Source of the DNA: Symmachiella dynata
GTDB taxonomy: Bacteria > Planctomycetota > Planctomycetia > Planctomycetales > Planctomycetaceae
Reading direction: 5' to 3'
DNA length: 64,000 nucleotides
NCBI RefSeq assembly: GCF_007747995.1
Contig: NZ_CP036276.1
Coordinates: forward strand, 2,595,001 to 2,659,000
The notes beneath the pieces are model-generated. The model worked only from the letters and a program-made list of their open reading frames with translations. It had not been told where the DNA came from and ran no database searches. The position numbers and the translations under genes were made by a program. Position 1 is the stretch's first letter, and each line of letters begins with the position of its first letter. This document shows, piece by piece, positions 54,806-64,000 of the stretch.

Positions 54806-56146
54806 ATGGATAACAACGTGACAACAACAACGACGACCGGAACCCTCGGGTCCAATATCGAATACGGCAAGTACCTCGACTGCGTGCATTGCGGCTTGTG
54901 TACGGCGGCCTGTCCGACTTATTTGGAAACCGGGGATGAAAACAAAAGTCCCCGCGGACGCATTTACCTCATGCGGGCCGTCACCGACGGGCGTTTGGAA
55001 CTGACCGACGACGTTCGGGAAAACCTCGATACTTGCCTCGATTGCCGCTCCTGCGAAACCGCCTGTCCCTCGGGTGTGCAATACGGCCGCTTGATCGAAC
55101 CGTTTCGCATGGACATGGAGCATGCCGACGCTGCTGCGGGAGCGGATGCGTCGCAATCCTGGTTTCACAAATATGTGCTCTACGGCTTGCTGACCAGTCG
55201 CAGCAAAACCCGCATCGCACTCTTTCCCGCACGGATCATGCAAGCCTTGCGGCTCGATAGGGCCATGGAAGCTGTCGGCCTGACCAAATTGTTGCCGGGC
55301 AAATTGCAGCGGATGTTCAAACAATTGCCCCGACTCCAGTCCAACCTGCCCGCTCTTCCGGAGCATCTGCCGGCGATCGGTCCGCCGCGGGCCAAAGTGG
55401 GACTGTTTCTGGGGTGCGTGGCGGATGCCATGTTTCGGCAAACGCATTGGGCGACCGCGCGAGTTCTGCAACACAACGGCTGCGAGGTCTTCATACCCCG
55501 CAGTCAGGGCTGTTGCGGCGCGATGCACTATCACAGTGGCGCCGGTGAACCGGCCATGGAAATGGCGTCGCAAAACGCGGCGGCGTTTGATCTCGATCAA
55601 CTTGATGCGGTGATTGTGAACGTCGCCGGCTGCGGAGCGATGCTGAAGGATTATCCAGAGATCGCCCACGAAGTCGCATCCGAGGACCATGCCTTGCGGG
55701 CGACGTTGGAAAAACTGACGGCGAAGATCAAAGACATCTCTGAATTCCTCGCGGAATTAGGCCCGATTGCTCCCCAGGGTGAAATCAAAATGCGGGCGAC
55801 CTACCACGACGCTTGCCATCTCTGCCACGCACAACAGATCCGTGCGCAGCCTCGCGACTTGTTGGGCCTGATTCCCGGTTTGGAATTAGTACCGCTACCC
55901 GAGTCAGAAATTTGCTGCGGCGCCGCCGGAAGTTACAATCTCACGCAGCCGGAAATGTCCGACCGGCTCGCCAAACGCAAATATGAAAACATCATGTCCA
56001 CACAGCCCGACGCCGTGATCACCGGCAATGCGGGGTGTCTGTTGCAGATCCAATCCGAGATGCGGCAAGCAGGACATGAAATCGCCGTGGTGCATCCGAT
56101 GGACCTGTTGGATTGCAGTTACCGCGGTGTTACGCCGCCCGGATGA
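54806..56146 (+). CDS. glcF: Glycolate oxidase iron-sulfur subunit
   Basis: A 446-residue electron-transfer subunit of glycolate dehydrogenase (GlcDEF) or a related lactate oxidase. Two [4Fe-4S] motifs: CVHCGLCTAACP at about residue 36 and CLDCRSCETACPSG near 85. Two cysteine-rich CCG domains follow (GCCGAMHYHSGAGEP, CCGAAGSYNLTQPEMS). The ATG at 54806 is preferred to an upstream TTG. GlcD and GlcE are not in the window, so the partners are elsewhere. Confidence 0.9.
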   Translation: MDNNVTTTTTTGTLGSNIEYGKYLDCVHCGLCTAACPTYLETGDENKSPRGRIYLMRAVTDGRLELTDDVRENLDTCLDCRSCETACPSGVQYGRLIEPFRMDMEHADAAAGADASQSWFHKYVLYGLLTSRSKTRIALFPARIMQALRLDRAMEAVGLTKLLPGKLQRMFKQLPRLQSNLPALPEHLPAIGPPRAKVGLFLGCVADAMFRQTHWATARVLQHNGCEVFIPRSQGCCGAMHYHSGAGEPAMEMASQNAAAFDLDQLDAVIVNVAGCGAMLKDYPEIAHEVASEDHALRATLEKLTAKIKDISEFLAELGPIAPQGEIKMRATYHDACHLCHAQQIRAQPRDLLGLIPGLELVPLPESEICCGAAGSYNLTQPEMSDRLAKRKYENIMSTQPDAVITGNAGCLLQIQSEMRQAGHEIAVVHPMDLLDCSYRGVTPPG

Positions 56147-56164
56147 ATGATCACCCCGAGTGCC

Positions 56165-56230
56165 CCCCCGGCGGAGCCGGGGGCTGGTTCGAAAATTTCA
56201 TCGTCCATCAGCCCCCGGCTTTGCCGGGGG
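56165..56230. repeat. Paired GC-rich hairpin element, family C, copy 2
   Basis: CCCCCGGC-GGA-GCCGGGGG (56165-56183) and CCCCCGGC-TTT-GCCGGGGG (56212-56230), with CATCAG before the second hairpin as in copy 1 at 27371-27445. Confidence 0.8.
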
Positions 56231-56279
56231 GCCGCCTGCCAAACCGCCCCCCAAATTATTCTCACAACGTTCAAAAAAC

Positions 56280-56942
56280 ATGTCCCAAACACAACCCCCC
56301 ATCAAGGCCGTTGTTTTCGACTTCGACGGGCTGATGTTCAACACTGAAGACATTTTCGAAGCGGCCGGGCGGGAGTTGCTCCAGCGGCGCGGGCTGGAAA
56401 TGACGCCGCAACTTTTGAGCACCATGATGGGCCGCCGTCCGCTGGAAGCCTTTCAGTTCATGGTCGATATGCATGGATTAACCGAGCCGATTCCCGACCT
56501 GCTGGAAGAATCTCGCGTCATTTTTACGGACTTGATTCCCGGCATGCTGCAGCCGATGCCTGGATTGCACGAATTGCTCGAGCACCTCGAATCGCGGGAT
56601 TTGCCCAAAGGGGTGGCGACTTCGTCATCGCGGTCCTATTTGGAGGACTTACTGTCGCGGCACGACTTGCTGGAGCGGTTTCACGTCACGTTGACTGCCG
56701 AGGATGTCACGCACGGCAAACCCCATCCGGAGATCTATTTATCAGCCGCCCAGAGATTGGGCATTCATCCGTCGGAAATGCTGGTTTTAGAGGATTCCGA
56801 AGCGGGGACAAATGCCGCTGCCAGCGCCGAGGCGGTGATTGTCTCCGTTCCGCATCAGCACAGCCGCAGCCACGATTTCAGCCGTGCGCACTACGTTGCC
56901 GAGCGATTAGACGATCCGTGGGTTCTTGACCGCCTGGGGTAG
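56280..56942 (+). CDS. HAD-superfamily hydrolase (beta-phosphoglucomutase/phosphatase-like)
   Basis: A 220-residue HAD enzyme. Nucleophile loop VVFDFDGLMFNTED with the catalytic Asp pair, motif II serine in KGVATSSSRSYLEDLL, lysine in HGKPHPEIYL, and motif III VLEDSEAGTNAA. A helical cap at about residues 20-85 makes it a C1-cap member. Substrate likely a sugar phosphate, not determinable. The start at 56280 avoids reading through the GC-rich hairpin pair upstream. Confidence 0.87.
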   Translation: MSQTQPPIKAVVFDFDGLMFNTEDIFEAAGRELLQRRGLEMTPQLLSTMMGRRPLEAFQFMVDMHGLTEPIPDLLEESRVIFTDLIPGMLQPMPGLHELLEHLESRDLPKGVATSSSRSYLEDLLSRHDLLERFHVTLTAEDVTHGKPHPEIYLSAAQRLGIHPSEMLVLEDSEAGTNAAASAEAVIVSVPHQHSRSHDFSRAHYVAERLDDPWVLDRLG

Positions 56943-57093
56943 AGACCGGCCGCTTCCCTGTGTGTTGTAGCGGACAAATTGCGGCAATCTTGTTTGCCTA
57001 CGACAAATGTCCTATCCTACGCGGCACTGCTGTCTACAAATCGAATACCGAAACAACTCACCCATACTTTTTGCGTCACCTCAGGAGAGACAA

Positions 57094-58404
57094 ATGTCGA
57101 CCGCTGCGGCACTGCCATACAAAGTTGCGGACATGGAATTGGCCGATTGGGGCCGTAAGGAAATCGAACTCGCCGAAACCGAAATGCCCGGTTTGATGGC
57201 GTTGCGGGAGAAATACGGCGCTGCACAACCGCTCAAAGGGGCACGCATCGCCGGTTGTCTGCACATGACCATTCAGACCGCCGTGCTGATCGAAACCTTG
57301 ACCGCACTGGGAGCCGAAGTTCGTTGGTCCAGTTGCAACATCTTCTCGACCCAAGACCACGCCGCCGCGGCCATCGCCGCAACCGGCGTCGCGGTTTTTG
57401 CCTGGAAAGGCATGAGTGAAGAAGAGTTCGATTGGTGCATCGAGCAAACCATCTTCTGGCCCGATGGACAACCGCTGAACATCATTCTTGACGATGGCGG
57501 CGACTTGACCGCCATGGTCCTGGAGCGGTTCCCGGAATTGGTCAAAGACATTCGCGGCATCAGCGAAGAGACCACCACCGGCGTGCGTCGTCTGGAGCGG
57601 ATGCACGAAGAAGGCAAATTGCCAATTCCCGCGATCAACGTCAACGACTCGGTGACCAAAAGCAAATTCGACAACCTCTACGGCTGTCGCGAATCGCTGG
57701 CCGATGGCATCAAACGCGCCACCGACATCATGATTGCCGGCAAGGTGGTTGTTGTCGGCGGTTACGGCGACGTCGGCAAAGGCTGTGCCGCTGCGATGAA
57801 GGGACTCGGTGCCCGCGTGATCGTCACCGAAATCGATCCCATCATCGCCCTGCAAGCTGCCATGGAAGGTTATCAGGTCGTCACGATGGAAGAAGCTGCT
57901 CCGCTGGGAGACATCTTCGTGACCACCACCGGCTGCTGCGATATTATTCGCGGCGAACACCTGGATGCGATGAAGCACGAAGCGATTGTCTGCAACATCG
58001 GTCACTTCGATTCAGAAATCGAGATCGCCTACCTCGAAGGCCGCGACGATATTGAAGAAGTCAATATCAAGCCACAGGTCGACAAGTTCGTCTATCCCGA
58101 CGGCAAAGCGATCATTGTGCTGGCACGCGGACGGTTGGTGAATCTCGGATGCGCAACCGGCCACCCGTCGTTTGTCATGTCCGCCAGCTTCACAAACCAA
58201 GTCTTGGCCCAAATGGCGCTGTGGGACGAGAAAGCCGACTTCGAAGTTGGCGTGCACATGCTGCCCAAGGAACTCGACGAAGAGGTCGCCCGGCTGCACC
58301 TCGACAAGTTGGGTGTCAAACTCACCAAGCTGTCTCAAAAACAGGCCGACTACCTCGGCATTCCGGTCGACGGACCGTACAAGCCCGATTACTACCGGTA
58401 TTAA
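57094..58404 (+). CDS. ahcY: Adenosylhomocysteinase
   Basis: A 436-residue NAD-dependent hydrolase of S-adenosylhomocysteine to adenosine and homocysteine, keeping methyltransferases free of product inhibition. NAD loop [16 protein letters not shown]; substrate motifs [47 protein letters not shown]-terminal PDYYRY. AGGAGAG lies just before the ATG at 57094. No SAH riboswitch consensus is visible in the leader. Confidence 0.96.
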   Translation: MSTAAALPYKVADMELADWGRKEIELAETEMPGLMALREKYGAAQPLKGARIAGCLHMTIQTAVLIETLTALGAEVRWSSCNIFSTQDHAAAAIAATGVAVFAWKGMSEEEFDWCIEQTIFWPDGQPLNIILDDGGDLTAMVLERFPELVKDIRGISEETTTGVRRLERMHEEGKLPIPAINVNDSVTKSKFDNLYGCRESLADGIKRATDIMIAGKVVVVGGYGDVGKGCAAAMKGLGARVIVTEIDPIIALQAAMEGYQVVTMEEAAPLGDIFVTTTGCCDIIRGEHLDAMKHEAIVCNIGHFDSEIEIAYLEGRDDIEEVNIKPQVDKFVYPDGKAIIVLARGRLVNLGCATGHPSFVMSASFTNQVLAQMALWDEKADFEVGVHMLPKELDEEVARLHLDKLGVKLTKLSQKQADYLGIPVDGPYKPDYYRY

Positions 58405-58577
58405 GATGCCAGCCAGTCAAATTCCGTGAAACAACGTGCTCAGGCCTATGGCTTGGGGTGTAGTTGTTTCACCCATTGCGACGATATCAATCGAGCCGTG
58501 ACGGTGTTCCGCGTGACCCGCCACGGCTCGAATTTTCTTGCGCGGACCGAAATCGCGAGCAGGAAAGCACGTCGGCA

Positions 58578-59648
58578 ATGCGGATTCTTTATGGCGCGTT
58601 CTCCCAGGGAAACGGGCATCTCTCAAAAGCGTCGGTCTTGGTTCCCTTGCTGGAAGCCCGCGGGCACGAGGTCCGCGTGATCACCTCCGGTCCGCCCCCC
58701 ACGAGCTGTTACCAGTTCAATTGGCACCGACATTTTCCCGGAATCTCCTACGTCGCAAAAAACGGCCGGACCGATTACCTGGCCTCCTTCCAACAATGGA
58801 GCCGCCGCCTGCCCACATTGTTCAAAGGGATTTGGGCGATCCGTGGGATTGCCCGCGAATTTCAGCCCGAACTGGTGATCAGCGATTTTGAACCGATGAC
58901 CGCCAGCCCGCTTGTCGAACCGGGGTGCGAAGTCGTTTCCATCAGCCGACAAGTTTCGTTGCTCGATCCCGATGTGCCGATGCCCCCGGCGGGTGGATTT
59001 GACCGTAAGATGACCCGTTCGGTGATTCGCGTGTTCACCTGCGGAGCCGATCGCAAATATGGTTACCACTACGAGCCGGCATCGTTTCGCTGCGTGCCGC
59101 CATTGATTCGCGCCGCAGCCAAACAACGCCGACCGGAAATGGGCGAGCATGTTTTGCTCTATAGCGGACTACCCTCCTTCCAACCACAGCCGGCCGATGT
59201 CGTCGCCTGGGCACGCAAAAACCGGCAACGCGTGATCGCCTACGGTTTCGCTCCCGAATGCGCTATCGAAGGGGAACGGTTCGTGTCGTTCCGCCGCCCC
59301 AATCCCGGCCAGTTTTTGGAGGACATGGCCACATCGCGGGGCGTGATCACGACCGCCGGTCTGTCGACACCGATCGAGGCCTTTTTACTCCGCAAACCGC
59401 TCGTCGTTGTACCGATCCCTCGTCAATGGGAACAAACCGTCAACGCGTTCCAACTGCACGAAGCCAAGATCGCCTGTTCGGTACCCGATTGGAATTTCGA
59501 CAAGCTTCTCGAAACCCCCGCACCGGCCGCCGATCACCCGCTGCTCTCCTGGATGCACACCGGCAGCGATTACGTCCTCAATCGTATTCTCGACCAGCCC
59601 ATAACGACCACCCTCCCACCCCAAGAAACCGCCCGCCCCGCTGCTTAG
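58578..59648 (+). CDS. Glycosyltransferase family 28/MurG-like, unknown acceptor
   Basis: A 356-residue GT-B enzyme. N-terminal MRILYGAFSQGNGHLSKA, the usual nucleotide-donor loop, and C-terminal GVITTAGLSTPIEAFLLRKP with PLVVVPIPRQWEQTVNAFQL, the donor-sugar region of MurG/MGDG-synthase types. The acceptor is not determinable. The ATG at 58578 is chosen because the longer frame adds a basic stretch with no motif. Confidence 0.75.
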   Translation: MRILYGAFSQGNGHLSKASVLVPLLEARGHEVRVITSGPPPTSCYQFNWHRHFPGISYVAKNGRTDYLASFQQWSRRLPTLFKGIWAIRGIAREFQPELVISDFEPMTASPLVEPGCEVVSISRQVSLLDPDVPMPPAGGFDRKMTRSVIRVFTCGADRKYGYHYEPASFRCVPPLIRAAAKQRRPEMGEHVLLYSGLPSFQPQPADVVAWARKNRQRVIAYGFAPECAIEGERFVSFRRPNPGQFLEDMATSRGVITTAGLSTPIEAFLLRKPLVVVPIPRQWEQTVNAFQLHEAKIACSVPDWNFDKLLETPAPAADHPLLSWMHTGSDYVLNRILDQPITTTLPPQETARPAA

Positions 59649-60244
59649 GGTTAAGATAAGAGGCAACGCCGAAAGGTGTGTATGAATTAGGGCCATAACG
59701 CGAACTCCGAAATCAATGAAGGTAGCGAAATCCAATTGACCGAAACGCTTTGCGACCTGGAACATTGGGATTTGTTGCGGATTGTAATAATCGGATTTCA
59801 AATTTGCGGACAATCAAGCCCGGTTTACCGGGCGCTCCGCGCAGCGGTATTAGCCCCATCGTTTACGGCGGGGTGTGGCGTTGGCTCTCCTTATAAATCT
59901 ACCCCCGTTTCACGGGGGTTCTCGCTGCCGAGGCTTTAGCCGACTGTCTTAAGGCTCAAGCCGGTCCAGCGAGAAGCCTCGTAAACGAGGCTCAATGTCT
60001 GAATTGTGCTTACCTGCGACCCCGCCGTAAACGACGGGGCTATGACACGCTTTTCGCGTGAAAAGTCCCGTAAACGGGACTAACGAAATTAGTACATCTC
60101 GGGTCGGCGGTGTGCAGGTGCGGGAGACGCAGGCACTGCATAAACCGGATCTACCTACCCCATCCCCCCTTGGCGTGGGCTCGTCTTTCCCGATATGATT
60201 TGCTGCGGACATTTATCACCGCAAACCATTCGGGACAAACGCTG
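59649..60244. other. Intergenic, mostly a hairpin array
   Basis: About 600 bp before apbE. The hairpin array at 59818-60081 fills the middle; the flanks show no gene. Confidence 0.6.
59818..60081. repeat. Array of short hairpins with TTTA/TAAA loops
   Basis: At least six hairpins: GCCCGG-TTTA-CCGGGC (59818-59833), one at 59851-59874 around GTTTAC, ACCCCCGT-TTC-ACGGGGGT (59901-59919), AGCCTCGT-AA-ACGAGGCT (59975-59992), one at 60018-60042 around GTAAAC, and AGTCCCGT-AA-ACGGGACT (60064-60081). The copies at 59851 and 60018 are near-perfect inverse copies. The first three have loops in the TTT direction, the last three in the AAA direction. Confidence 0.8.
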
Positions 60245-61345
60245 ATGTCAGATGAGGCTGCTGGAAGTTCTCGACGCGATTTTCTCACCGGCCGCGCCGT
60301 TCAACGCTCGGTGGAACAGGTCGGGGAACGTATCGCCGACGAGTTGGTCGATGCTGCTGCGCGGCAAGCCCCCGTCGCGAGCGAGACCGTGCAGTTGGGC
60401 AAGCAGGCGATGGCCTGTGACTTTGATGTGATCCTCAACCCCGGCCAACCGGGCGCAATCCGTCCCGCTTCCGATGCTCTGGATGTCATCGATCTTCTCG
60501 AAGATCAAATGAGCGTTTATCGTGACCACAGTGAATTGTCGCAGCTCAATCGCCGCGCTGCCGACGAACCGGTCGAGGTCGAAGCGGAGTTGTATGCCTT
60601 GTTGCGGCGCGCGGAAACCATTTCTCGTCAAACCGAAGGCGGGTTCGACCCGACGGCCGGTCCGATTGTCGATTTGTGGCGGCGGTGTAAAGCCGCAGGC
60701 CGCGCACCGACGGAGGCTGAAGTTCAGGTGGCGCTCGATATTGTCGGATTGCAATATGTGCGCTTCGACGATGAGCAGCGAACGGTCCGCTTTTCCAAAC
60801 CGGGCGTGGAGTTGAATCTCAACTCAATCGGCAAAGGATATGCCCTCGATAAGGCGGCAGAAGTGCTCACGGAAAATGGAGTCGACGATTGGTTGTTCCA
60901 CGGCGGTCATAGCAGCCTGTTGGCCCGCGGATCTCATGGCGGGCTAGGGGGGTGGCCGGTGGGAATTCGCAATCCGCTGTTTCCTGATCAACGTTTGGGG
61001 ACAATTTTGCTCAAAGATTGCGGAATGTCGAGTAGTGGATCAGGTGTCCAGTATTTTCGGCACAGAGGGAAGCGCTACGGCCATATTCTGGACCCTCGGA
61101 GTGGGTGGCCGGTGGAATCTATGCTTTCTGTGACGGTTTTAGCCCCCACAGCGGCCCTGGCGGACGCACTTTCGACGGCATTTTTCGTTGTCGGACTCGA
61201 AAAGGCCGCCCAATATTGCCATAATGAGACTGGTGTCAGTGCTTTACTGATTCCCCCGCCGGCCCATGGCCGCCGTCTGGAGCCGGTCAATATCGGCATG
61301 GACGATGACATCCTGTTTCTCACCCCAGAAGATAATCCCGCCTGA
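60245..61345 (+). CDS. apbE: FAD:protein FMN transferase
   Basis: A 366-residue ApbE-family enzyme that attaches FMN covalently to threonine of flavoproteins (Nqr/Rnf type). The N-terminal SSRRDFLTG is a twin-arginine-like start. Motifs are MACDFDVILNPGQPGA, FDPTAGPIVDLWRRC, LNLNSIGKGYALDKAAEVL, WLFHGGHSSLLARG and a LDPRSGWPVESMLSVTVLAPTAALADALSTAFFV C-terminal pattern (in two parts: LDPRSGWPVE and APTAALADALSTAFFV). The partner flavoprotein is not here. The next gene begins about 140 bp on. Confidence 0.9.
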   Translation: MSDEAAGSSRRDFLTGRAVQRSVEQVGERIADELVDAAARQAPVASETVQLGKQAMACDFDVILNPGQPGAIRPASDALDVIDLLEDQMSVYRDHSELSQLNRRAADEPVEVEAELYALLRRAETISRQTEGGFDPTAGPIVDLWRRCKAAGRAPTEAEVQVALDIVGLQYVRFDDEQRTVRFSKPGVELNLNSIGKGYALDKAAEVLTENGVDDWLFHGGHSSLLARGSHGGLGGWPVGIRNPLFPDQRLGTILLKDCGMSSSGSGVQYFRHRGKRYGHILDPRSGWPVESMLSVTVLAPTAALADALSTAFFVVGLEKAAQYCHNETGVSALLIPPPAHGRRLEPVNIGMDDDILFLTPEDNPA

Positions 61346-61488
61346 CATCGTCCGAGACTACGGAGCGTTTCGCGTTCCGTCAGCTTCGTCCGCATAAATT
61401 GCATGGTGAATCACATGCCGGTGGCCGACCGAGGTCGCGAACTGAACCGGATTCCGAGCCGATTTTCATAGCAGAAGGTAAACTGAGC

Positions 61489-62754
61489 GTGTCCGCATCC
61501 CAAATCCGTAAAGTCACATTCTTCGCCTGCCTGTTCCTCGTGATATTGCGCGTCGCCATCGGTTGGCAATTCCTGTACGAGGGAATGTACAAGTACAAAT
61601 CGCAATTCACGGGAAAACCGTGGTCCGCCGCAGGCTATTTGAAAAACGCCAAAGGCCCGTTTCGCGACCACTATCGCAGTCTCGTCCACGATCCGGATGA
61701 CTTAGAAAAACTGGATTACGACAAAGTCGCCGCTATGTGGGACGATTGGGAAAAACGGTTCGTCGCCAAACATTCCGATCTGAGCGAAGGCGATAAGAAA
61801 AAACTACACGTGTTCCTCAACGGCCCCGAGCCGCAACAATGGACACGGAATTTGGCCGAATTGCCTCCCGGCGTCGATGTGACGGCGACTTACAAGTTCG
61901 TGACCTACGATCCCGAGAAAAAGCGGCTCGTCACCACGCGGCGGTTACTGCCCCGGGAAGTCAACAAACTGTTGGCCTTGGTGGAGGTCAAAGAGGATCC
62001 GACTGAAGAAGAAAAACCGGCAAACGATCTGGCGAAGGCTTACCAAAAATCGGTCAAAGAACTGGGGTTGGTCTGCAGTCGGTTGAGCCTGAAAGAACAA
62101 CTCGAGGTCTCGTTGCTGTGGGACAAAGACCGCGCCGGCGTGACCATTACCGAAGAGAATCAAAAGAAGCTTTATCCCGATGTGGTCGGCACACTCGACG
62201 AACATCGTCCGGGTGATATTGAACTCTACCGCCATGCCTTGGCGCGGTATGAAGAGAAACTCAAAAATGTGACCGAAAACGGGGCCCCGGATTTCGCGCA
62301 GGAGCACCTCTCCAAGCAGTGGACCGAACTCCAACAAAAACGGGGCGAACTGGTCGGCCCGGTCAATGCCTGGACGGCGGAACTGATGCGCTATGGGGAG
62401 GAAATGCTCACTCCGGAACAACTCACCAGTGGTGGCGTTCCCATGCAAGTCACAAAGACCGATGTGACCAATCAGCGCACCATCTGGGCGTTGTTGATCT
62501 TGGGCGCGTTGCTGATTTTGGGCCTATTTAGCCGTGTGTCGGCTTTCGGGGCTGCGTTGCTGTTGTTGTCGTTCTACTTCGCAATGCCGCCCCTACCGGG
62601 TGTCCCACCCGCTCCCGGGCCGGAACATAGTTTGATTGTCAATAAAAACCTAATCGAAGTCATCGCCTGTTTAGCTTTGGCTAGTCTACCAACGGGACGT
62701 TGGTTTGGTGTGGATGGGTTCTTTCGCCGCGTGATTCTCCGCAAGAAAGACTAA
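61489..62754 (+). CDS. DoxX-like membrane protein with a large soluble insert
   Basis: A 421-residue protein. An N-terminal helix (about 8-28) ends RVAIGWQFLYEGMYK, a DoxX-like signature. About 250 polar residues follow, then a C-terminal pair or trio of helices (about 335-400), the second DoxX part. The GTG at 61489 with AAGGTAAA upstream is the preferred start. The insert is unusual for DoxX and no function can be assigned; co-direction with apbE suggests a shared transcript. Confidence 0.7.
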   Translation: MSASQIRKVTFFACLFLVILRVAIGWQFLYEGMYKYKSQFTGKPWSAAGYLKNAKGPFRDHYRSLVHDPDDLEKLDYDKVAAMWDDWEKRFVAKHSDLSEGDKKKLHVFLNGPEPQQWTRNLAELPPGVDVTATYKFVTYDPEKKRLVTTRRLLPREVNKLLALVEVKEDPTEEEKPANDLAKAYQKSVKELGLVCSRLSLKEQLEVSLLWDKDRAGVTITEENQKKLYPDVVGTLDEHRPGDIELYRHALARYEEKLKNVTENGAPDFAQEHLSKQWTELQQKRGELVGPVNAWTAELMRYGEEMLTPEQLTSGGVPMQVTKTDVTNQRTIWALLILGALLILGLFSRVSAFGAALLLLSFYFAMPPLPGVPPAPGPEHSLIVNKNLIEVIACLALASLPTGRWFGVDGFFRRVILRKKD

Positions 62755-62850
62755 GTTTGCGCCGTCAATTTCCCTTTGTTTGACGTACGTACAGTAGTAC
62801 TCGAATCGCAATTTCCCGGTTGATACCGCTTTTTAATGTGAGGTTTAGTC

Positions 62851-64000
62851 ATGCAAATGACTCCTGAAGAGAAACAGATCGGCAAGGACAATTTTCACGA
62901 AGCCTCGGCCGACGTGCAGTTGTTGCAAAAAGAAAAAGCCAAAAAATCGGGCGATGACGCAGGACTCACACGTCGCGACGCCATCAAAGCGGCGGCCATC
63001 ACCGGCATGGGCCTCGGAGCGGCCGTCTACGGCTACGATGAACTCTCTGGCGCTGATCGGGTCAAAGTCGGATTCATCGGCACCGGTGACGAGGGGAGCG
63101 TACTGCTCACGCAACATCCCCCGGAATACATGGACATCGTCGCCATCGCCGACATTCGTCCCAGCAACCGCAAACGGGCCTTCACCGGTGACGGAAACGA
63201 TCACCGCGTCGGCCTGTACAAAAAACTGGGCCGCGAAAAATGCGAATCGATCAAGGTCTACAACGACCATACCGAATTGCTAGCCGATCCGGACGTCGAA
63301 GCGGTCGTGATTGCCGTTCCGCTGAACCAGCACGAGCCACTGGCCATCGCTGCACTCGAGGCCGGTAAGCACGTGCTCAGCGAAAAGCTGATGGCGCACA
63401 ACATTACCGAGTGCAAAAACCTGATTCGCAAAGCTAATGAAAAAGGTTTGCTCTACGCGGTCGGCCATCAACGGCATTACAACGTGCTCTATGAAAATGC
63501 CTATGAGCTGATCAAAGAAGGATTGTTGGGTGACATCAAATTCATCCGCGCCCAATGGCATCGCAACAACAGCTTTCCCAACAAAGATAGCTGGCACAAA
63601 CCGATTCCCAGCGAAGACGAAGTCGAGTTGAAGGAAACGGTAACCAAATATGGTTACGATTCGGTCGAAGAGCTGTGTCGTTGGCGGTTGTACAACAGCA
63701 CCGGTGGCGGTTTGATGGCCGAATTGGGCAGCCACCAGTTGGATGCTGCGAGCATTTTTCTGGGCAAGGTGCGACCGATCGCCGTGCAGGGTTATGGCGG
63801 ACGTAATTTCTACGGTGTCAAAGGGGTCGGTTCGAAGGATAAGCAGGAGGACAATCGCGAGATCGATGATCACGTCTACGTCACCTTCGAGTTCCCCGGA
63901 CCGAACTACGCCGAAGACCAAAACGACGTCGTGATTGTGACCTATTCCTCGATCAACACGAATCGCATGGAGCCGTATGGTGAAACCATCTTCGGCAGCC
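62851..64000 (+). CDS. Gfo/Idh/MocA-family oxidoreductase, C-terminal part missing (window edge)
   Basis: About 383 residues of a NAD(P)-dependent sugar or inositol dehydrogenase. A twin-arginine-like signal ([19 protein letters not shown]) follows a 40-residue charged N-terminus. The Rossmann loop reads [16 protein letters not shown], then [30 protein letters not shown] with the family EKP motif as EKL. The [20 protein letters not shown] box is the family active-site histidine helix. Substrate unknown; the gene runs off the right end. Confidence 0.85.
   Translation, partial: MQMTPEEKQIGKDNFHEASADVQLLQKEKAKKSGDDAGLTRRDAIKAAAITGMGLGAAVYGYDELSGADRVKVGFIGTGDEGSVLLTQHPPEYMDIVAIADIRPSNRKRAFTGDGNDHRVGLYKKLGREKCESIKVYNDHTELLADPDVEAVVIAVPLNQHEPLAIAALEAGKHVLSEKLMAHNITECKNLIRKANEKGLLYAVGHQRHYNVLYENAYELIKEGLLGDIKFIRAQWHRNNSFPNKDSWHKPIPSEDEVELKETVTKYGYDSVEELCRWRLYNSTGGGLMAELGSHQLDAASIFLGKVRPIAVQGYGGRNFYGVKGVGSKDKQEDNREIDDHVYVTFEFPGPNYAEDQNDVVIVTYSSINTNRMEPYGETIFGS

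Noticed and set aside
56943-57093. SAH riboswitch before ahcY
   Set aside because: Checked by eye for the conserved SAH-aptamer core and pairing; nothing convincing in the leader.

Overview
The window looks like chromosomal DNA of a planctomycete, order Planctomycetales. Signs of this are a formylmethanofuran dehydrogenase locus in a bacterium, MJ0042-type zinc-finger membrane proteins, Uma2 nucleases in tandem, a Ser/Thr kinase with a HEAT tail, FG-GAP and PQQ propellers, an ECF-like sigma factor with long spacers, and many families of palindromic intergenic repeats. Genus and species cannot be fixed from the sequence. There are about 56 protein genes on both strands and one complete insertion sequence. 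I saw no rRNA, tRNA or CRISPR array.

Layout. 1-2902: an edge-cut sugar nucleotidyltransferase (rfbF type) and a secreted propeller/glucuronoyl-esterase fusion. 2998-4350: a palindromic repeat split by an IS110-family element whose ends can be placed to the base; its left end appears to encode a bridge RNA. 4618-9010: small membrane proteins, a TPR protein and a sigma factor around a gene-poor stretch. 9101-14354: a TetR/adaptor/RND-pump operon, followed by a structured, gene-less segment with a strong terminator (possible small RNA). 14683-23765: a serine hydrolase, YbaK, an aldose-epimerase/SGNH fusion, a zinc-finger protein, an FG-GAP protein, DinB, PilZ and SixA. 23954-26098: leuD and leuC. 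26441-33948: cdsA, uppS and the formylmethanofuran dehydrogenase genes A, B and D, with three tandem Uma2 genes between A and B. 34208-43200: a PQQ-like propeller with EF-hands, a glycoside-hydrolase-like protein translationally coupled to pdxA, an STN-domain protein and a porin. 43430-54573: a kinase, a methyltransferase, a Reg_prop protein, an oxidoreductase, an SGNH hydrolase, a SecA-like fragment, a leucine-rich repeat protein and a thioesterase. 54806-64000: glcF, a HAD hydrolase, ahcY, a glycosyltransferase, apbE, a DoxX-like protein and an edge-cut Gfo/Idh/MocA oxidoreductase.

The most interesting signal is the IS110 element. Its insertion point is a CT dinucleotide inside a dispersed palindrome. 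A second copy at 50388-50521 shows what the empty site should look like, and removing 3087-4302 restores it. The 240-nt left end folds by eye into a 5' hairpin followed by two internal-loop hairpins. The loop sides hold short stretches matching the target and the element's own ends, in the order expected for the bridge RNA of IS621-type recombinases. The second notable point is that the FhcB/FwdB homologue keeps the four cluster cysteines and the metal-ligand cysteine and is accompanied by an FwdD-like subunit, so the locus looks redox-competent, unlike the methylotroph Fhc hydrolase complex.
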